DNA from: Hofstenia miamia
Taxonomy: Eukaryota; Xenacoelomorpha; Acoela; Hofsteniidae
Direction of reading: 5' to 3'
DNA length: 64,000 nt
Assembly: GCA_900660155.1 (NCBI GenBank)
Contig: CABFPE010000753.1
Coordinates: 217,689-281,688 of the forward strand
The position numbers were made by a program, and so were the translations under genes. Positions 1 to 13,645 of the stretch are shown one piece after another. The notes under the pieces are model-generated. The model saw nothing but the letters and a program-made list of their open reading frames with translations, was not told where the DNA came from and did no database searches. Position 1 is the first letter of the stretch. Every line of letters begins with the position of its first letter.

Positions 1-3000
1 GGTAGAGAGAGAATATTACGCTGGATGGAAAAGAAAGAGGATGTAGCTTTCTTAAGTTTTAAGTTGATATGAGAGGGCTAAAATAAGGAAACAGATAGAC
101 GAAGGCTAAAGCATGTACGTTGAGAAACAGCAGAAATGAGGTAGAATCAAGAAGAAAAGGACTAGAGAAAGGCGTAAAGAAACGGCATGGGGAAGGAAAT
201 AAAAGCATTTAGATTTAGTAGCGTGAAGTTCAAGATGACTAGAAGATAGCCAATCAAGAAGTCCATCAATCACCGATTGAATTATAGCGAAAGAGTCCGG
301 AACAAAAAAGTAGATTATAGTGTCTGCATGGGTTCAATGCATAAAAACTTCAAAAATAATGGTAGTCTAAAACCCAAATTTGAAATGTACATAAATATAA
401 TCAAATTCATGTTTCATAAAATTATATGTTTCAATGAGGTAGCATACTTGTGTAGGTTTTTCACTGATATTGATTTAAAAATCCTATTTTGGTAGTATTC
501 ATGATTTCTATGGCAAAAAAGGAGTGTGATTCAAATGCACTACAAACAGTGCTTCTAGTGCTGCACGTTAATAAGCTTATATCCCGGAATTCAAATGGTC
601 AATCAACAGTCTAATTTTACGACCTTTGTCCGAATTTCCACTTAGATAAAAAAATTTCAAAATCAATTCAAGCCTGTGCAAGAGAATACAAATTCTACCT
701 ATTCATCATCATCAGCAGCAGTTGTAAAAATAGTTCCTTTTTATTAGCATATTTTTCAAATTCCTTGTAAATCAATTCTATAAATGCATTCCAAATTGTA
801 ACCTCTAAGAAGGTTTCAAAGACAGAACAGTGTAAGGATTGTTGTGTTACAATATTCGATGGTAGGATACATTCATGAAAATTTGTGTCTGACGTCAAAT
901 TTGCTTCCGTCAAACAAAATTGACCGTAAGAGTTTCCTCAACTGGTATTATATTTTCTTGTTTATGAATTACAGCCTCAATTTCTTTTTCCAAATTTGGA
1001 TTGCTTGCAATGTTTTGTAGAATATCTGAATAATTGGATTCTATAATCAAATTCAGTGTCCAAATCATTTAGAATGTTATCGTTCACACATCGTTCACTA
1101 TTTCAGAATCATTGAAAGGAATAATAGCAACAAATGCATTCCTAACATAGAAGTATAAAATCAATTTTTTATCTGAAAGTTCTAGACACGTAGAATTGGA
1201 ATATTGGACCCACACGTAATATCTGCCATTGGGAAAGAGAAATTAATAAAATTTTCGAAACAAAGATTTATATTTGTTTATTTAATAATTTCCCAAGCTT
1301 ACAAGTTGAAATTAACTAACCAGGATTATTTCTTGAAATTAATTGGCGGTAATTCAATGTCATTTTGCTGTCAAGGATCTTTAAAATTTTAGTAAAAACA
1401 TTACACTAAAAGATATATTTCGCTCTAGATATTTAATTAAAGGATAGTATTATGAAACTAAAGGTTGATTAGAGATAATGTGCGCTGATGTATGTAGTCC
1501 TCGTTGGTATTAAGACTTGGTTGCATTGATCTTATGTACGTACTTTTGATTACTTTAAAATTTTTGGTGAAAATTAAAATCAGTGACAAAGATATCCGAT
1601 AAGTTGAATGTTTTCTATAAAATCAATTATAAATTGATATGCTTTTTTATGTCATCCTCTGTTATTATCTTCCTTAACTTCATGCTGACCTCCAGTAGAG
1701 ATCCTTTTTTGCTTTGCTACATATTTCTTTAATTTTAGTGCATCTGCTTCTACAGTTTCATCTACACTGAAAACTTTCTGATTTTGAACTAGGTTCAATT
1801 GAAACTTTTAAAATGTTGTAGGTGGCTATATCTGTTCCTACAGTAAAGAACTTCCCGTTATAAATGAAGTTGATCAAAAGGAAAACTGTTACAAATTCGT
1901 CATAAATAAAAATCGAGGTGATCTAAAATTACCATCAATTAAGTTTGTTTTGTTATGCACCAGTGGCTCCTTCTGTTTGAAAACAACTCGTAATAATTAA
2001 TATTCCTTTTCTACTAAGAAAGTCTTTGATAATGTATCTTCTTCAGACGTAGTAGCATAGACTACTAAACCTAACAAACTCTTCCGTAATTTAATACACA
2101 CTGACGGAACTTAATATCGTTTTTGTAATTATTTCACTGCTGTCGCGCCCATCTCTTATTTAGTAGTCTATGGTAGTAGTTAACCCATCGATAGTCCAAT
2201 GCATATATTTTTTGTAAAGCGAAGAGTCCGTCTACATTATGGTTCTTTTGGTATACCACAACGCACAAAAATTGATATACACATTCATAAAAAACCTATT
2301 GATAAACTACGAATTCCACGGGACACCGATTGTTAACATTTCTGTAAATGAAATGCATACCATAACTGATTTCAATATGCTGATCATACATGCACATTTA
2401 GCGATAAACCGTCAATACATTTAGCAGTTAAATAAAAAACAAAAAACAGAATTTTGTAATTACGCATTTAATGCAATAATTTTGAATTGTCAATGTGCCT
2501 AATTTAGCCACTTAAAATATTTAGGGGAAACTCAGTTAAAATTTAACCCTCATTAAAGGAATAGTTTGAAAATTAGCCATAGGTATAAAAATTTGGCACA
2601 AGTAGTTAGGCAATTACCACTTCAGGCGATAATTCTATTTATGCGTTTATCATGAATCACCCTCATGCATTTTATAAAAATCTCGACAATCAATTGGTAT
2701 GTGCATTTAATGTCTCAAAGAAAAATTAATCTAAATCTGATATTTGCATTTCCAGATCAATTCCCTTCCCAAACATAAAAATTCTCCGCCTTTTAATACG
2801 ATTACAAATTTAAATTTTTCTTACAAACAAAATTTAAGATGAAAAATTATTCTAGTGTAAGTATAGGAAAAAAAGTTCTGAAAAACATTGCAAAGTTGCT
2901 ATTGGAACATTATCTAAAAAGACAAAGAACATTCAAAAAGTGAAATCCCTTAAGAATCACATGAAAATTTTTCTAAAACAAAAATGTATTTTACAATAAT

Positions 3001-5768
3001 GAACATACATCACTCGATGTTCAAAATTTACTTAGTTGTTTTGCCATTTTTTCACCGCAATTCAGATAAATAATCAGTTTTAATTGTAAGTGTTTAGCTG
3101 AAAAAAAGAATATCTCATAATATATTATCAAATAATCTAAACAAAAAAATAAATTCAATGGCCAGTGAATTACACATTAAAATGGCTTAATAATAAAGAT
3201 AATTTGTAAAAATATAAAAACTCCGGAAAGAATTATATTTAACTTTTGTAAGGTCACATATGTGACGAATCGATAACAAATTCTAAACAATTATATTTGA
3301 CGATTCAAACTATTTGAATACATATAAAAATACTGTACAAATAAATAAGGTTTATGCTACTATTGCTTACAAATCAACTGCATTGCTTTAGTATCATCCA
3401 ATATCTTCCTAGTGTGGGCTACTAAAAAATCATTTATAGGAAATAAATTTAATGCAATTAAATAATTTAAATATATTTTCGTACAGTTATCATGTTTTCA
3501 GAGATATTAAACGATGACAAAGCCCATAAAGCCTCGATTCAAGCATGCTGTTATAGCTACTTCGAAGGTCCTTTGACAATGTCCTCAATTATTTGGCAGT
3601 AAAGACAAACAAACAATCTTGAATTAATCTATTCAACAATACATTTTCTAAAACAATGATGCATTCAAATAATAAATACTTTTAATGTTAATTTTGTATT
3701 AGTTATGTAATTTGAAAAGCAACGAACGTTTTGTCTTGTGTAAATGTTCAACATTAAAGGATTTTTGGAAATACATATACAATGCATTCTCAAACTTCTA
3801 TATAAGTGCGCATCAATATGCATTTACATAGGTATAGGTATTTATGGACCAATTTTATTATAGACAGTAGCCAACAACTTTAACGTAATATAAATGTATA
3901 TAAATATATAAAATTCATATATAGGATAGGTCATAAAACCGAGTTTTTCATAAAACCTATTTCAGATGTTTCATAAAGCAAGAGCTTTCTGTTTACAATA
4001 TGCACTATTACGATACACCGAATTATAGTAATAGACTATTGATTGATTGTAAGGCAATATTTAAAAATTAAATTATATTCAGTCCAACATTTAAAGTTAC
4101 CTCTGGGGCAAAAATAAATTGATATGAGGCACTGTCTTGAAAATATGAACGAGCTCATCGCAGCAGTAACAAGAAACAACATTAATGCAGTTACAATAAA
4201 TTCCTATCTGATTACTGCTTGAAGTGAGAAAAATGTTAGAAGCCTGAGGGGAGCCCCATACCGTTTCCTATGTAATGACAATGCCTTAGAGAGCTCGTGA
4301 CTGTATAGAATAGACGAAGGTGCTGCCATGCGCACCTTGTGCTCATGGGGACGGCGGCGGTCGTAAAGTCTATCTCTAGCTTGTGGTTTACAAACGACGA
4401 GCAGTGGCAACACTGTCAGAAAGACTGCCTCTGGTTTCTGATTTAAGAGTAGTCTTAATAACTTTTTCCTCTGGCCAATGGGATAAGTCACCACCGTTAG
4501 CAATATTATGAAAATGCCTTCACTTTTATTAGCCTTCAAATAATGTTCGCAATTTACCTGGGTCACGACTAGTTCCTTGTATCGCGTGAATACTGAAGTT
4601 AATAAACATTTACATAAAAAAAGAATTTGCCTCTATGGGGAAATCCAATAGTATTATCGATATAAGGATGCAAAAATAGTTCTAAAATACGTAAATGAGT
4701 CGTTAACTTATGTAACCGACAAAGTAATAGATATAACTGAAAAATAAGAATGGGATGGTAATTATGCACAGCTTGCGATTGATGGGAGTAAATAATAGAC
4801 AAAGGCCTCAAAACAGAAGGTACAAATTCGACATAACGGTCAATGACAAAACAAAAGTGTTTATGTGAACTACCGAAGAAAAACAAAGAGCAATGGTTCT
4901 TGGATAAATTTTCTTTGATCTTAACTGGAGATGATGTTGTTAACAAGTATAATGCCTCCATACATATGAAAGTAGAAAACTTCAGCGCTGTTATTGAACC
5001 ACAGGTAATACGGAAATGTGACTACTTCTCTTTAAAGTCCACAACATAAAGTCATCTCTCCCAAAATGATCTTGCAGAAATCTGACATTTTTCTTCTCAA
5101 AGATAGTGTTGAAATTCAAGAAAAGCATTACAAAACGATCACTTGCAAAATATGTAATTAGAATCAAAGGGTGGACACGATATCTGATATTGTATATATA
5201 TTGCAAAATTTTCAACACTAGACAAAAAAATCAGTTTCCTTATCTTGTCCATGAGTGCCTCAAAAGAAATCTTGTAAGTTAAGATGGAAGACTTTGCAGT
5301 AGAGTGAATTCATAAACTTTTTATTTTTAGTGTCTGAAATTTTTCCTTACGGTACCTGAATAATACATTAACTTCATACCATTTTTTGGACTTCGACCAT
5401 ACACCTACTGAATAAAATTTTAATTTGTATTTCTTCATTGATATGAAGAGATGATCATTTTCATAGGCTTTTATTGTTCTTTATATGGATGGGGAATTAA
5501 AAAGAATGGGAACATGAACACTTCTATAAATCAATCTTGTAAAAAATAATCGTAAAATTTAAATTATATTTAAATATAGTAAACACATTAAATTGAAAAC
5601 TAAATAGTTTTACATCAGTGCAAAATAGTTTTACAGTAATGTGAAATAGTTGTGCATTATTGAAATACAGTAAGAACAGGCATTGCTTTATCAAATTTCA
5701 AGCATTGAAACGAATAAAGCAATTGCTAGTGTAACAAGAAATTATAAACTCTGGAAACGTAGTCAGTA
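1..5768. other. Spacer without supported genes
   Basis: Apart from the open frame at 4204-4566, only short AT-rich frames are seen, without splice context or recognisable domains. The first 250 bases are purine-rich and may be the edge of a decayed repeat. Confidence 0.5.
4204..4566 (-). other. Unidentified open frame of 120 codons in a GC-richer island
   Basis: The frame is basic and arginine-rich in its middle (KPQARDRLYDRRRPHEHKVR). I recognise no domain. The stretch 4240-4500 is clearly richer in GC than its surroundings, which hints at an exon or a transposon fragment. A good donor-like sequence (CCCAG/GTAAAT) lies near its 5' end, so a spliced origin is possible. Function unknown. Confidence 0.25.
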
Positions 5769-5776
5769 ATATACAG

Positions 5777-6979
5777 TAGGGATGCGCGGGTAAACATGTC
5801 TACCCGGCCGTATCCACGGGTAAACAAAAACTGGATTCTGTTCACGAGTCAGATTTCGCATCCACCTCATGTTTACTTATACAGATTAACTGCTGCATAT
5901 AAGCAATAAACACTGAAATAAATAATATAAAAAATAATTTAAGCAGAGGAATTAATATTTATCATTGTGTGCAAATCTTTTTTTTTCAAGAGTGTACAAC
6001 TGTTGAAAACAAAACCATCCTAGAATACGTTGACTACTACTGTTTACATTTTATTGTTAACTTGAAAAAAAATTAGACGGATGATTTATCTGATGTTGAA
6101 TTCTGAATTCAGCTCATGTTTGTAGTATTCCTAAAGAAACTTTTGCATTTACGCCCAAAATTAGTTCTTTGTTTTTTCACAAAAACTTGAAAATCAGCCG
6201 ACTATTTCTCTGGTAATTCAAATTCATAATCGGTTTATTGAGAACACGTCGGCAAATCTTCTAATCTAGAGTCAAAAGAATTGTGTCTTTACTCATTGAT
6301 GGGATTAAGGACGAGTGCTTTGCAAAAATTACATCATATCATTTAGTTGCGAATGCCTTAGATTCACAGTTTACCAACAGCGAATTTTTTGTCAAAGTTA
6401 GATGTTTCTGTTATTTTTGGCCACATTACAGATCACATTTCATCAGCTGCAAAGACTTATAATGAGCAGCCAGACAAGAAGCAAATAATATTTTTATGCG
6501 ATTCAGATGATTAGGACGAAACACCTGTGGTAGTGGGGGTTCAACTCAGCGAGAGATTGTAGAATATAAGAAGTTATCCCAAATTGAAAATAAGAAGATT
6601 TTTTGATGTTTTGGCAACGCAATTCAATAAATTCCCCACTGTTGTCGTTGATAGCACGTGCATGTCATTGCATTCCAGCTGCTCAAAATAAGTATAAAAG
6701 AGCAGCCCGTAGTGCAAGCAACACAGTTACTAGCAAGTGCGTTTGCTTACTACCTTCACATATGAACGAACTTTTGGTCATTCGCAGTAATTTACATTAG
6801 ACATAGATAATTAATGGTATATATATTTTCAGCAATATACCTTACATTTTGTTCATTTATATTTAGTGCATTGAAAACAAATACATTAGGCAGCTTATAC
6901 CAGTACTAGCTATTATGTATACTTATTTCGCGGGCACAGGTAGGTAGCGGTAGTAAGTTATTCTACCCGCACACCACTA
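5777..6979 (+). mobile_element. hAT transposon relic, 1203 bp
   Basis: The left end TAGGGATGCGCGGGTA and right end TACCCGCACACCACTA are imperfect inverted repeats. They are flanked by the 8-bp target duplication ATATACAG (5769-5776) and ATATGCAG (6980-6987), with one mismatch. Near 6560-6800 the frame reads EIVEYKKLSQ, then, after a frameshift, FWQRNS...IPAAQNKYKRAARSA...MNELLVIRSNLH. That is the C-terminal dimerisation region of hAT transposases. The rest of the transposase is missing or decayed. Confidence 0.8.
6603..6800 (+). pseudogene. hAT transposase C-terminal dimerisation domain fragment
   Basis: The open frame (FWQRNSINSPLLSLIARACH, then IPAA, then LLVIRSNLH) matches the family pattern of tryptophan, fP.LS.lAR, IPA and the final neLL.IRSN. 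No methionine start is credible. The frame just upstream holds more of the same domain out of phase, so the gene is broken here. Confidence 0.75.
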
Positions 6980-6987
6980 ATATGCAG

Positions 6988-8242
6988 TAGCGAGCAAAAG
7001 GATCAGAACGATGGTTCTAATAGAAGAAGACTCTTTAAAACAAGCTTTATAGATCCCTCACATTTTCAGAGTTTTTGCAAGACTTAATGGGTAGTGAAAT
7101 AACATAACTCGTATTCTAAATAAGCAAGTTATTAAGATGGTGTCTTACTTTTTCTGCATACGAACACATTTTGCTGACCATTTCCCTGATAGCAAAAGAG
7201 AGAACTGATTATAATTTAATAGAAAATATTTTCAATTCAACTTATAATTATTAAAGAAATTGAGTTACTTTCCTTGGAATATCCTTATTTTGGCGTAAGA
7301 AAAAAATTTCCAACTGTTGCCAAACAGCAGCGGCATTCAGTCAAGATATACGCCTTGTTGGGAAATGCTCTGCTAACATAAAAAAATCAAGGCTTTATTG
7401 TACTAATCACATGTGCGCAACACAAACACAAATTAAAGTCCATATAATAATGGGGTTAGACTACTTAGGAGTAAATTTTTGAGCTGGGTTCAATATTTAT
7501 AATATCTAACTGCACATTTTGACTTACAAGTAACTGGATTAGAAATTAAAATATGATTTTATCAAGCGCAAACAAAAATGCAATTGGATAAATATCTAAA
7601 TAAAAATATCATACATTGCTTGTGAATGACATCTTCTATAGACGGACTGATGACTGGGTATGATTCCTAAAAACAATTTTAAGTGAATTGAATCATATAA
7701 AAGCCATGATTGCTTGCACTTTTAACATAGTTTGAAAGAAATTTAACCGCGCCATTGCTTAAATATTTTCAAAAAAATTCACAAGTAAAATCGTTTGAGT
7801 AATAAAATAAGGTTCATGAACAGGAAATAAATGCCAATTTGTCTTGCCTTTCACATAGTCATAGTAAAAAATTTGCACCGAAAAGTATTCACAATCCAAA
7901 ATGAAATACGACTGTAAAATGAATATCAATATTATAAAAGTATGAATTTATTTTCGCGGAACATAAATGCAAACGTAAACTCCATTGCAGTATATGAAGT
8001 AATGGTAACAAATATGTACTGGGATGATAGATAAAAAGATGCATAGCGATAAAATGTATCCTTTAATGTTACTTTGTGAACATTATGTAAGACGAATATT
8101 GGATTGGCAGCAATGCGAAGCTCGCACATTGTTGTATGTAAAATTTTTTAATAAATCTGTAGAAAATGCAATAAATTGATAATCATTTTAAACCTAATGG
8201 GATGTACAATGAATATAAACCAAACAAATCTATGTACTTCAT
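6988..8242. other. Spacer downstream of the centrosomin-like gene
   Basis: This would hold the 3' UTR of the minus-strand gene ending at 8243. An alternative terminal exon after an acceptor at about 7380 was considered but fits the phases less well. Nothing else is visible. Confidence 0.4.
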
Positions 8243-11200
8243 TTAGTGCACAGCAATGTCTAGATGAGAAGGAACAGACTTTTGCTTAATCAATCTTGCA
8301 GAAGACATTTCAATAAAATGAATAAATGGCGTTAAAACGCATTAAATACAATTTAGTTAACCAGAATCAGTCAAAAGTATTAAACAGATGCTGTATCAAA
8401 AATGAGTAAAACTTGCTTTAACACAAGTTGGATATGGTAAATACCATCGAACTAATAACTAAATTATATTTAGAAATTTTTCACATTTTGATGACTACTC
8501 TACTACTGAAGAATTGATAAAAATAAAATACCTGATGTGGGATTTTTTTGAATTTCGTTAAAAGAGTGACACATTCCTCCAAAATTTGTTGACATTTTTC
8601 GCTGTCAATTTTCAGATGCTTAAAAAGACGAATATCTGACATCTAAAAATGAAGATTGAATTTTTAACAAAGAAAACAATCACAAAAAGTATAACTTTAT
8701 GCAAAATGGTAGTTTAGTATTACAAAATAAGTAAAAATGAAAATAGCGTAGACATGCATCGAAAAAAGTGAAATAATTAAATAAATCACAAAGATCTAGA
8801 CAAAAGACGCTAAAGGTGACATTTTAAATCATGACTAAAAAACTCCAAAAGTTATATGGATTCAAAATAAATTTTCAATACTTTAATGAAGTGCAATTAA
8901 TTATCAGTTCTCATCATATCTACTCAAGAATAATAATATAGCTTTGCATAAAAAATGACACCACATGCACACACCATTGAAGCATCTCCATCAATGCGAT
9001 GCTGAATTCTGCTAGTCGATGTCTTAACGATGATACGTAAATCTGTGAGAAAAGCACGTAGATCATTTAGAGTGTGTGAAGATGCACCTATTAATGGAAC
9101 ACCTAAAAACATATTTTCTAGACAATTTGCAAAATAAATTTATTCTACATGTGCATTACATTGTTGGTTCTATATGACTAAAATGGCGGCAAACGTATCA
9201 TTAGAAATTAAATTGAGTTGTATACCATTTTCCGTCGACTTCTTCTTCATTCGATTTAGGAACTCCTTGATTACGTCATTTTCACGAGTAAGCACCTCAA
9301 CTTGTGTCATTAACTTTGAAATGCGCTCACTTTCGCCCTAAATTTAGCACGTCATTTAATCTAACAATGTCATAAAAATCATTGAAAAACCTTTTCTAAT
9401 TGAGCTGAATGAAGAGCATCTGAAAGTTCGGTTAAATGATTGGTAAGTTGTGTTAATTCACTGTTTTTACAGGTGACCAAATGAGATAGCCTAATTTTAA
9501 ATGAACTACTGCCAAAAATGAGAAAATACCTTTTGTTATCACTGTATAAACGGTCAATTAAGTGAAAATGTTCGTCATCTGAGGCGAATTCTGGAGAAGT
9601 ATTCAATGATGTAGCTGAAGAAAAATCAATTAAAGTGCTTAACTTGCTGAACTTACTTGACACATTCTTTACATCATTTGCCAGTTGGATGCCCGTTTCA
9701 AGATCACTCTGAAATCGAACTATTCGCTGCTTGTTCTTTTTTGTGATAACATCTGGAATATTAAGAAAGTCTTCAAGAAATACGATGGAATGTTTGATAT
9801 TTTTCTAAAATACCAAATAAAAAAGACAATTTTTTGAATTTACTTGAAAATTACTTAGCTAGAATTGGAAGTATTACAAAAACTTTATAAACTACTAAAG
9901 GGAAATGTTTCCAACAGAACATAAAATATGACAATTTGATACAAATTTAATAAATTTGTCAACGTTGATCCACTTAAACAACACACCTGATAGAATTTCC
10001 TGCGAAATAACCTAATATATAAATAATAAGGGGGTATAGGAATTGATTAAAAATATTATTTTTAGGCTTTAGTGGTATAGTTTACCTACAATTGACTATC
10101 TGAGTTTTCATACGCGCCTGTAAACGTTTAGAGATTTGAAATATGCAATTATTTTGGAAAAATTTGCATTAAACATTTATTGGAATAACATACTGATGCA
10201 AAACAAATAAGTATTTCAAAGTCGATTCAATAACTAAATTAGCCAATGCGGCATCATTTGTTGGAAAAAAATTGATTTTGATTAATTTTTCTAATTCGGG
10301 TTTACATGTGCTCCGCCTCAGTAATATACAGGTCTTTCGATGAAATTTGATTGGTTCCTACATGCTAGAAGTAAATCACAATTTAAAAGACAAAAAAATT
10401 ATTGACAAGCTGTTTATCCATCACTAATACACCTTGATGCGGAGGAGTGAATTCGACTCCAAAGGAGCAATTAAATCGAGACAATGCGGCTACTAAAGTG
10501 GAACTCGCGTAGACGCCCTCAATGTGGGTAGTGCATCATTCGCTTTTTCCCAAATCATCCGCCTCGTGTAAACGGAACCAACAACAAATTTTAAAGCCAG
10601 TGTACAGAATACATCGTATAAATGCGATAAATTTTATGGAATATTTGGTTGAATAAAAATTTAGAATAATTAATATTTGTAAATATACCTCTAAAACAAC
10701 AGATAATTTGGAAATGCGTTTTAACGCTCTCTTCAGAGAAGAATTTTCCGACTCCATTGCAGCCAATCGCTCATCCAGTACCTGAACAAAATAATCAGCG
10801 CCGGAAACATCAAGATCTGTTTGAACGGTTTGATTCGTTGATAAGGGTTGACAGTCGCGTACTGGCGGTGTATGTAAACTAACTTTTTCATGAAGAGATT
10901 CACCAGCAATTTGCCGGAGAATGCTGAGAACTTCACGGTCGTGATTTTGAACAAGATATTGCAATGCATCAATTTGCTTTAAAACTCGAGACATATGCAA
11001 AGCCTAAATGACTGCAAGCTACTTCATATTACATAACGTCGCACAAAAAACTGGTGAAGTAAAATAAGAATTGGTTGCGGTACAATGATCACACATTGCT
11101 AAATATCAAATGAACTAATTGATTAGCCTCTTGACTATAAATACGATTCATGAATGCGTATTTTAATAAGAAATGACAAAATGTATTAGTAAAGATTAAA

Positions 11201-13612
11201 AACAAAGAAAAATCTATGCAATGAGATACTTATGCTGCAACGAAAATAATGCTAAAAAGCCCATAGAAAACGGAATAATGGCAAATTATCTGCATTCTGT
11301 AAGAAATCAATGTATAGATATTTGCCCAAACTAGGCGTCGTATGATTTCTGCTTTCACACAAAGCAAGGACGATTCCACGCTTTCCCGAGTTTCGACAAA
11401 GACATTTCTACTAAAGACGATTATCAAAAACTTTCTTCAGCAAATCAGGAGTTGTGTCTATCGCAGCCTACCGGTTTTCTTTGATCTTCCAGACATACTC
11501 ATCTTCTTAATACTGACTAAACAATTGAATTTAACTGTGTATGGCTCCTGAAGACGTCAGCCAACTCATTAAATTAGACAGGATCTATGAAGAACAAACA
11601 AATTCGCAACACATTTCTCGAGAGTGGTGTTGAAAAAGATTACGACTGTCGTATGAGCGTTGATGAAATTTGGTTGACCTTAAAAGGGCGCCATTCAAAA
11701 CTCCAAAATTGCTGTTAGCCAAAAAGGCGAAATAAAAATTCAAGGTGTTCATAGATCGAAATACTGTTCATCTCAGTGCAGGCTACAACTTTAAGATATT
11801 AATAGTAAACTATTCAACTACTTTGTGCTAAATGAAAACATTGAGAAAAAAATCCAATTAAAACTTCGGATGATTTTTTTTGCAAATGGAGAGCATCAAA
11901 CACTGTATGTCAAATTTGTTAGCCAACTCTTTGACAAATCCCATACATTCCTGAGTTCAATTTGTCACCAATTTTTGTTTGCTTTGATGAAAAAATCCCG
12001 ATTTCTAGAGTCCGACGATTAATCAGGCTAAACATTGTTAAGTTGTTATCAATAAGCAATTGAATTATTTGCGCTACGTAACAATTACTAAATTTTTACA
12101 ACAGCGGCGTGGGTTTTGATTGATTTTGATTGATATGTTTATTAATATCCTAATTATGTCAAAACAAAACAAAAATAATAACACTGACTGGCGACAATAA
12201 TTATCGTTATAACACCGAATGGAAAAAAGTAGAAATTGACGATGTCTGAGATCAGACTTGCAAATCATGGAAACAAGCTTTTAAATAAATTGCACAAGAT
12301 TATCATATTCTCTTATAATTAAATAAATTGCACAAGATTATCATATTCTCTTATAATTAAATAAATTGCACAAGATTATGATATTCTCTTATAATTAAAT
12401 TGAAATCAAAAGTGTGAAAATGAATGTCGGTTATACCCTCAACTAGTGTTTGGCTTCAAGGTAAATTAGAAAAAATAAAATCTAAGAGTATTTTTAATCC
12501 CAATTAGTTCTGTACAGCGTTGGCACTATCGAAAAATGCACCTGGGTTTTATTGTCACAAAATATTGTATTTTTACTCTAAATGATGTAGGGTACACATT
12601 TTTTTAATGTGCTACATACTATCTCTTAAGTTTTTTTGTATATAATGATAATTGTTGTTCTATGTACAGCGTATGTGATTGAATGTCCACTATTAAAAGT
12701 AAATGTATACAGGAAACTGGGTTAGTTCAATATATGGGTGATGCAACTCACAAGTCTTTCTGTCTTTTGAAAATATTTCAGCATTTGGCAAAAAGTTGTT
12801 TGTGTAGAGAACTGTATATTGTAAATCAATATTAAAAATTAGCTTTGTCGATCTTAAAATAAATGCATGAATCATAGTTTAGAAGTTCTGGAAGTGATAA
12901 CAGATTACTACTTAATATTTATAATTACTATGATTATATAACATTAGTTGTACCCAACTTACTATTGTATAAGATAACATCTTAACTACAATACCCACTG
13001 GTTGATAGGCAGAGGCCTATTATTTTTTAATGGCTGGTACTAATGCAATATATATATATATATATATATGGCTGGTACTAATGCAATATATATATANNNN
13101 NNNNNNNNNNNNNNNNNNNNNNNNNNNNNNNNNNNNNNNNNNNNNNNNNNNNNNNNNNNNNNNNNNNNNNNNNNNNNNNNNNNNNNNNNNNNNNNNNNNN
13201 NNNNNNNNNNNNNNNNNNNNNNNNNNNNNNNNNNNNNNNNNNNNNNNNNNNNNNNNNNNNNNNNNNNNNNNNNNNNNNNNNNNNNNNNNNNNNNNNNNNN
13301 NNNNNNNNNNNNNNNNNNNNNNNNNNNNNNNNNNNNNNNNNNNNNNNNNNNNNNNNNNNNNNNNNNNNNNNNNNNNNNNNNNNNNNNNNNNNNNNNNNNN
13401 NNNNNNNNNNNNNNNNNNNNNNNNNNNNNNNNNNNNNNNNNNNNNNNNNNNNNNNNNNNNNNNNNNNNNNNNNNNNNNNNNNNNNNNNNNNNNNNNNNNN
13501 NNNNNNNNNNNNNNNNNNNNNNNNNNNNNNNNNNNNNNNNNNNNNNNNNNNNNNNNNNNNNNNNNNNNNNNNNNNNNNNNNNNNNNNNNNNNNNNNNNNN
13601 NNNNNNNNNNNN

Positions 13613-13645
<33 letters not shown>

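Noticed and set aside
7330-7390. Alternative last exon of the centrosomin-like gene after a GTTAG acceptor
   Set aside because: The exon at 8294-8243 has the required phase and gives a total CDS divisible by three; this one does not fit as well.
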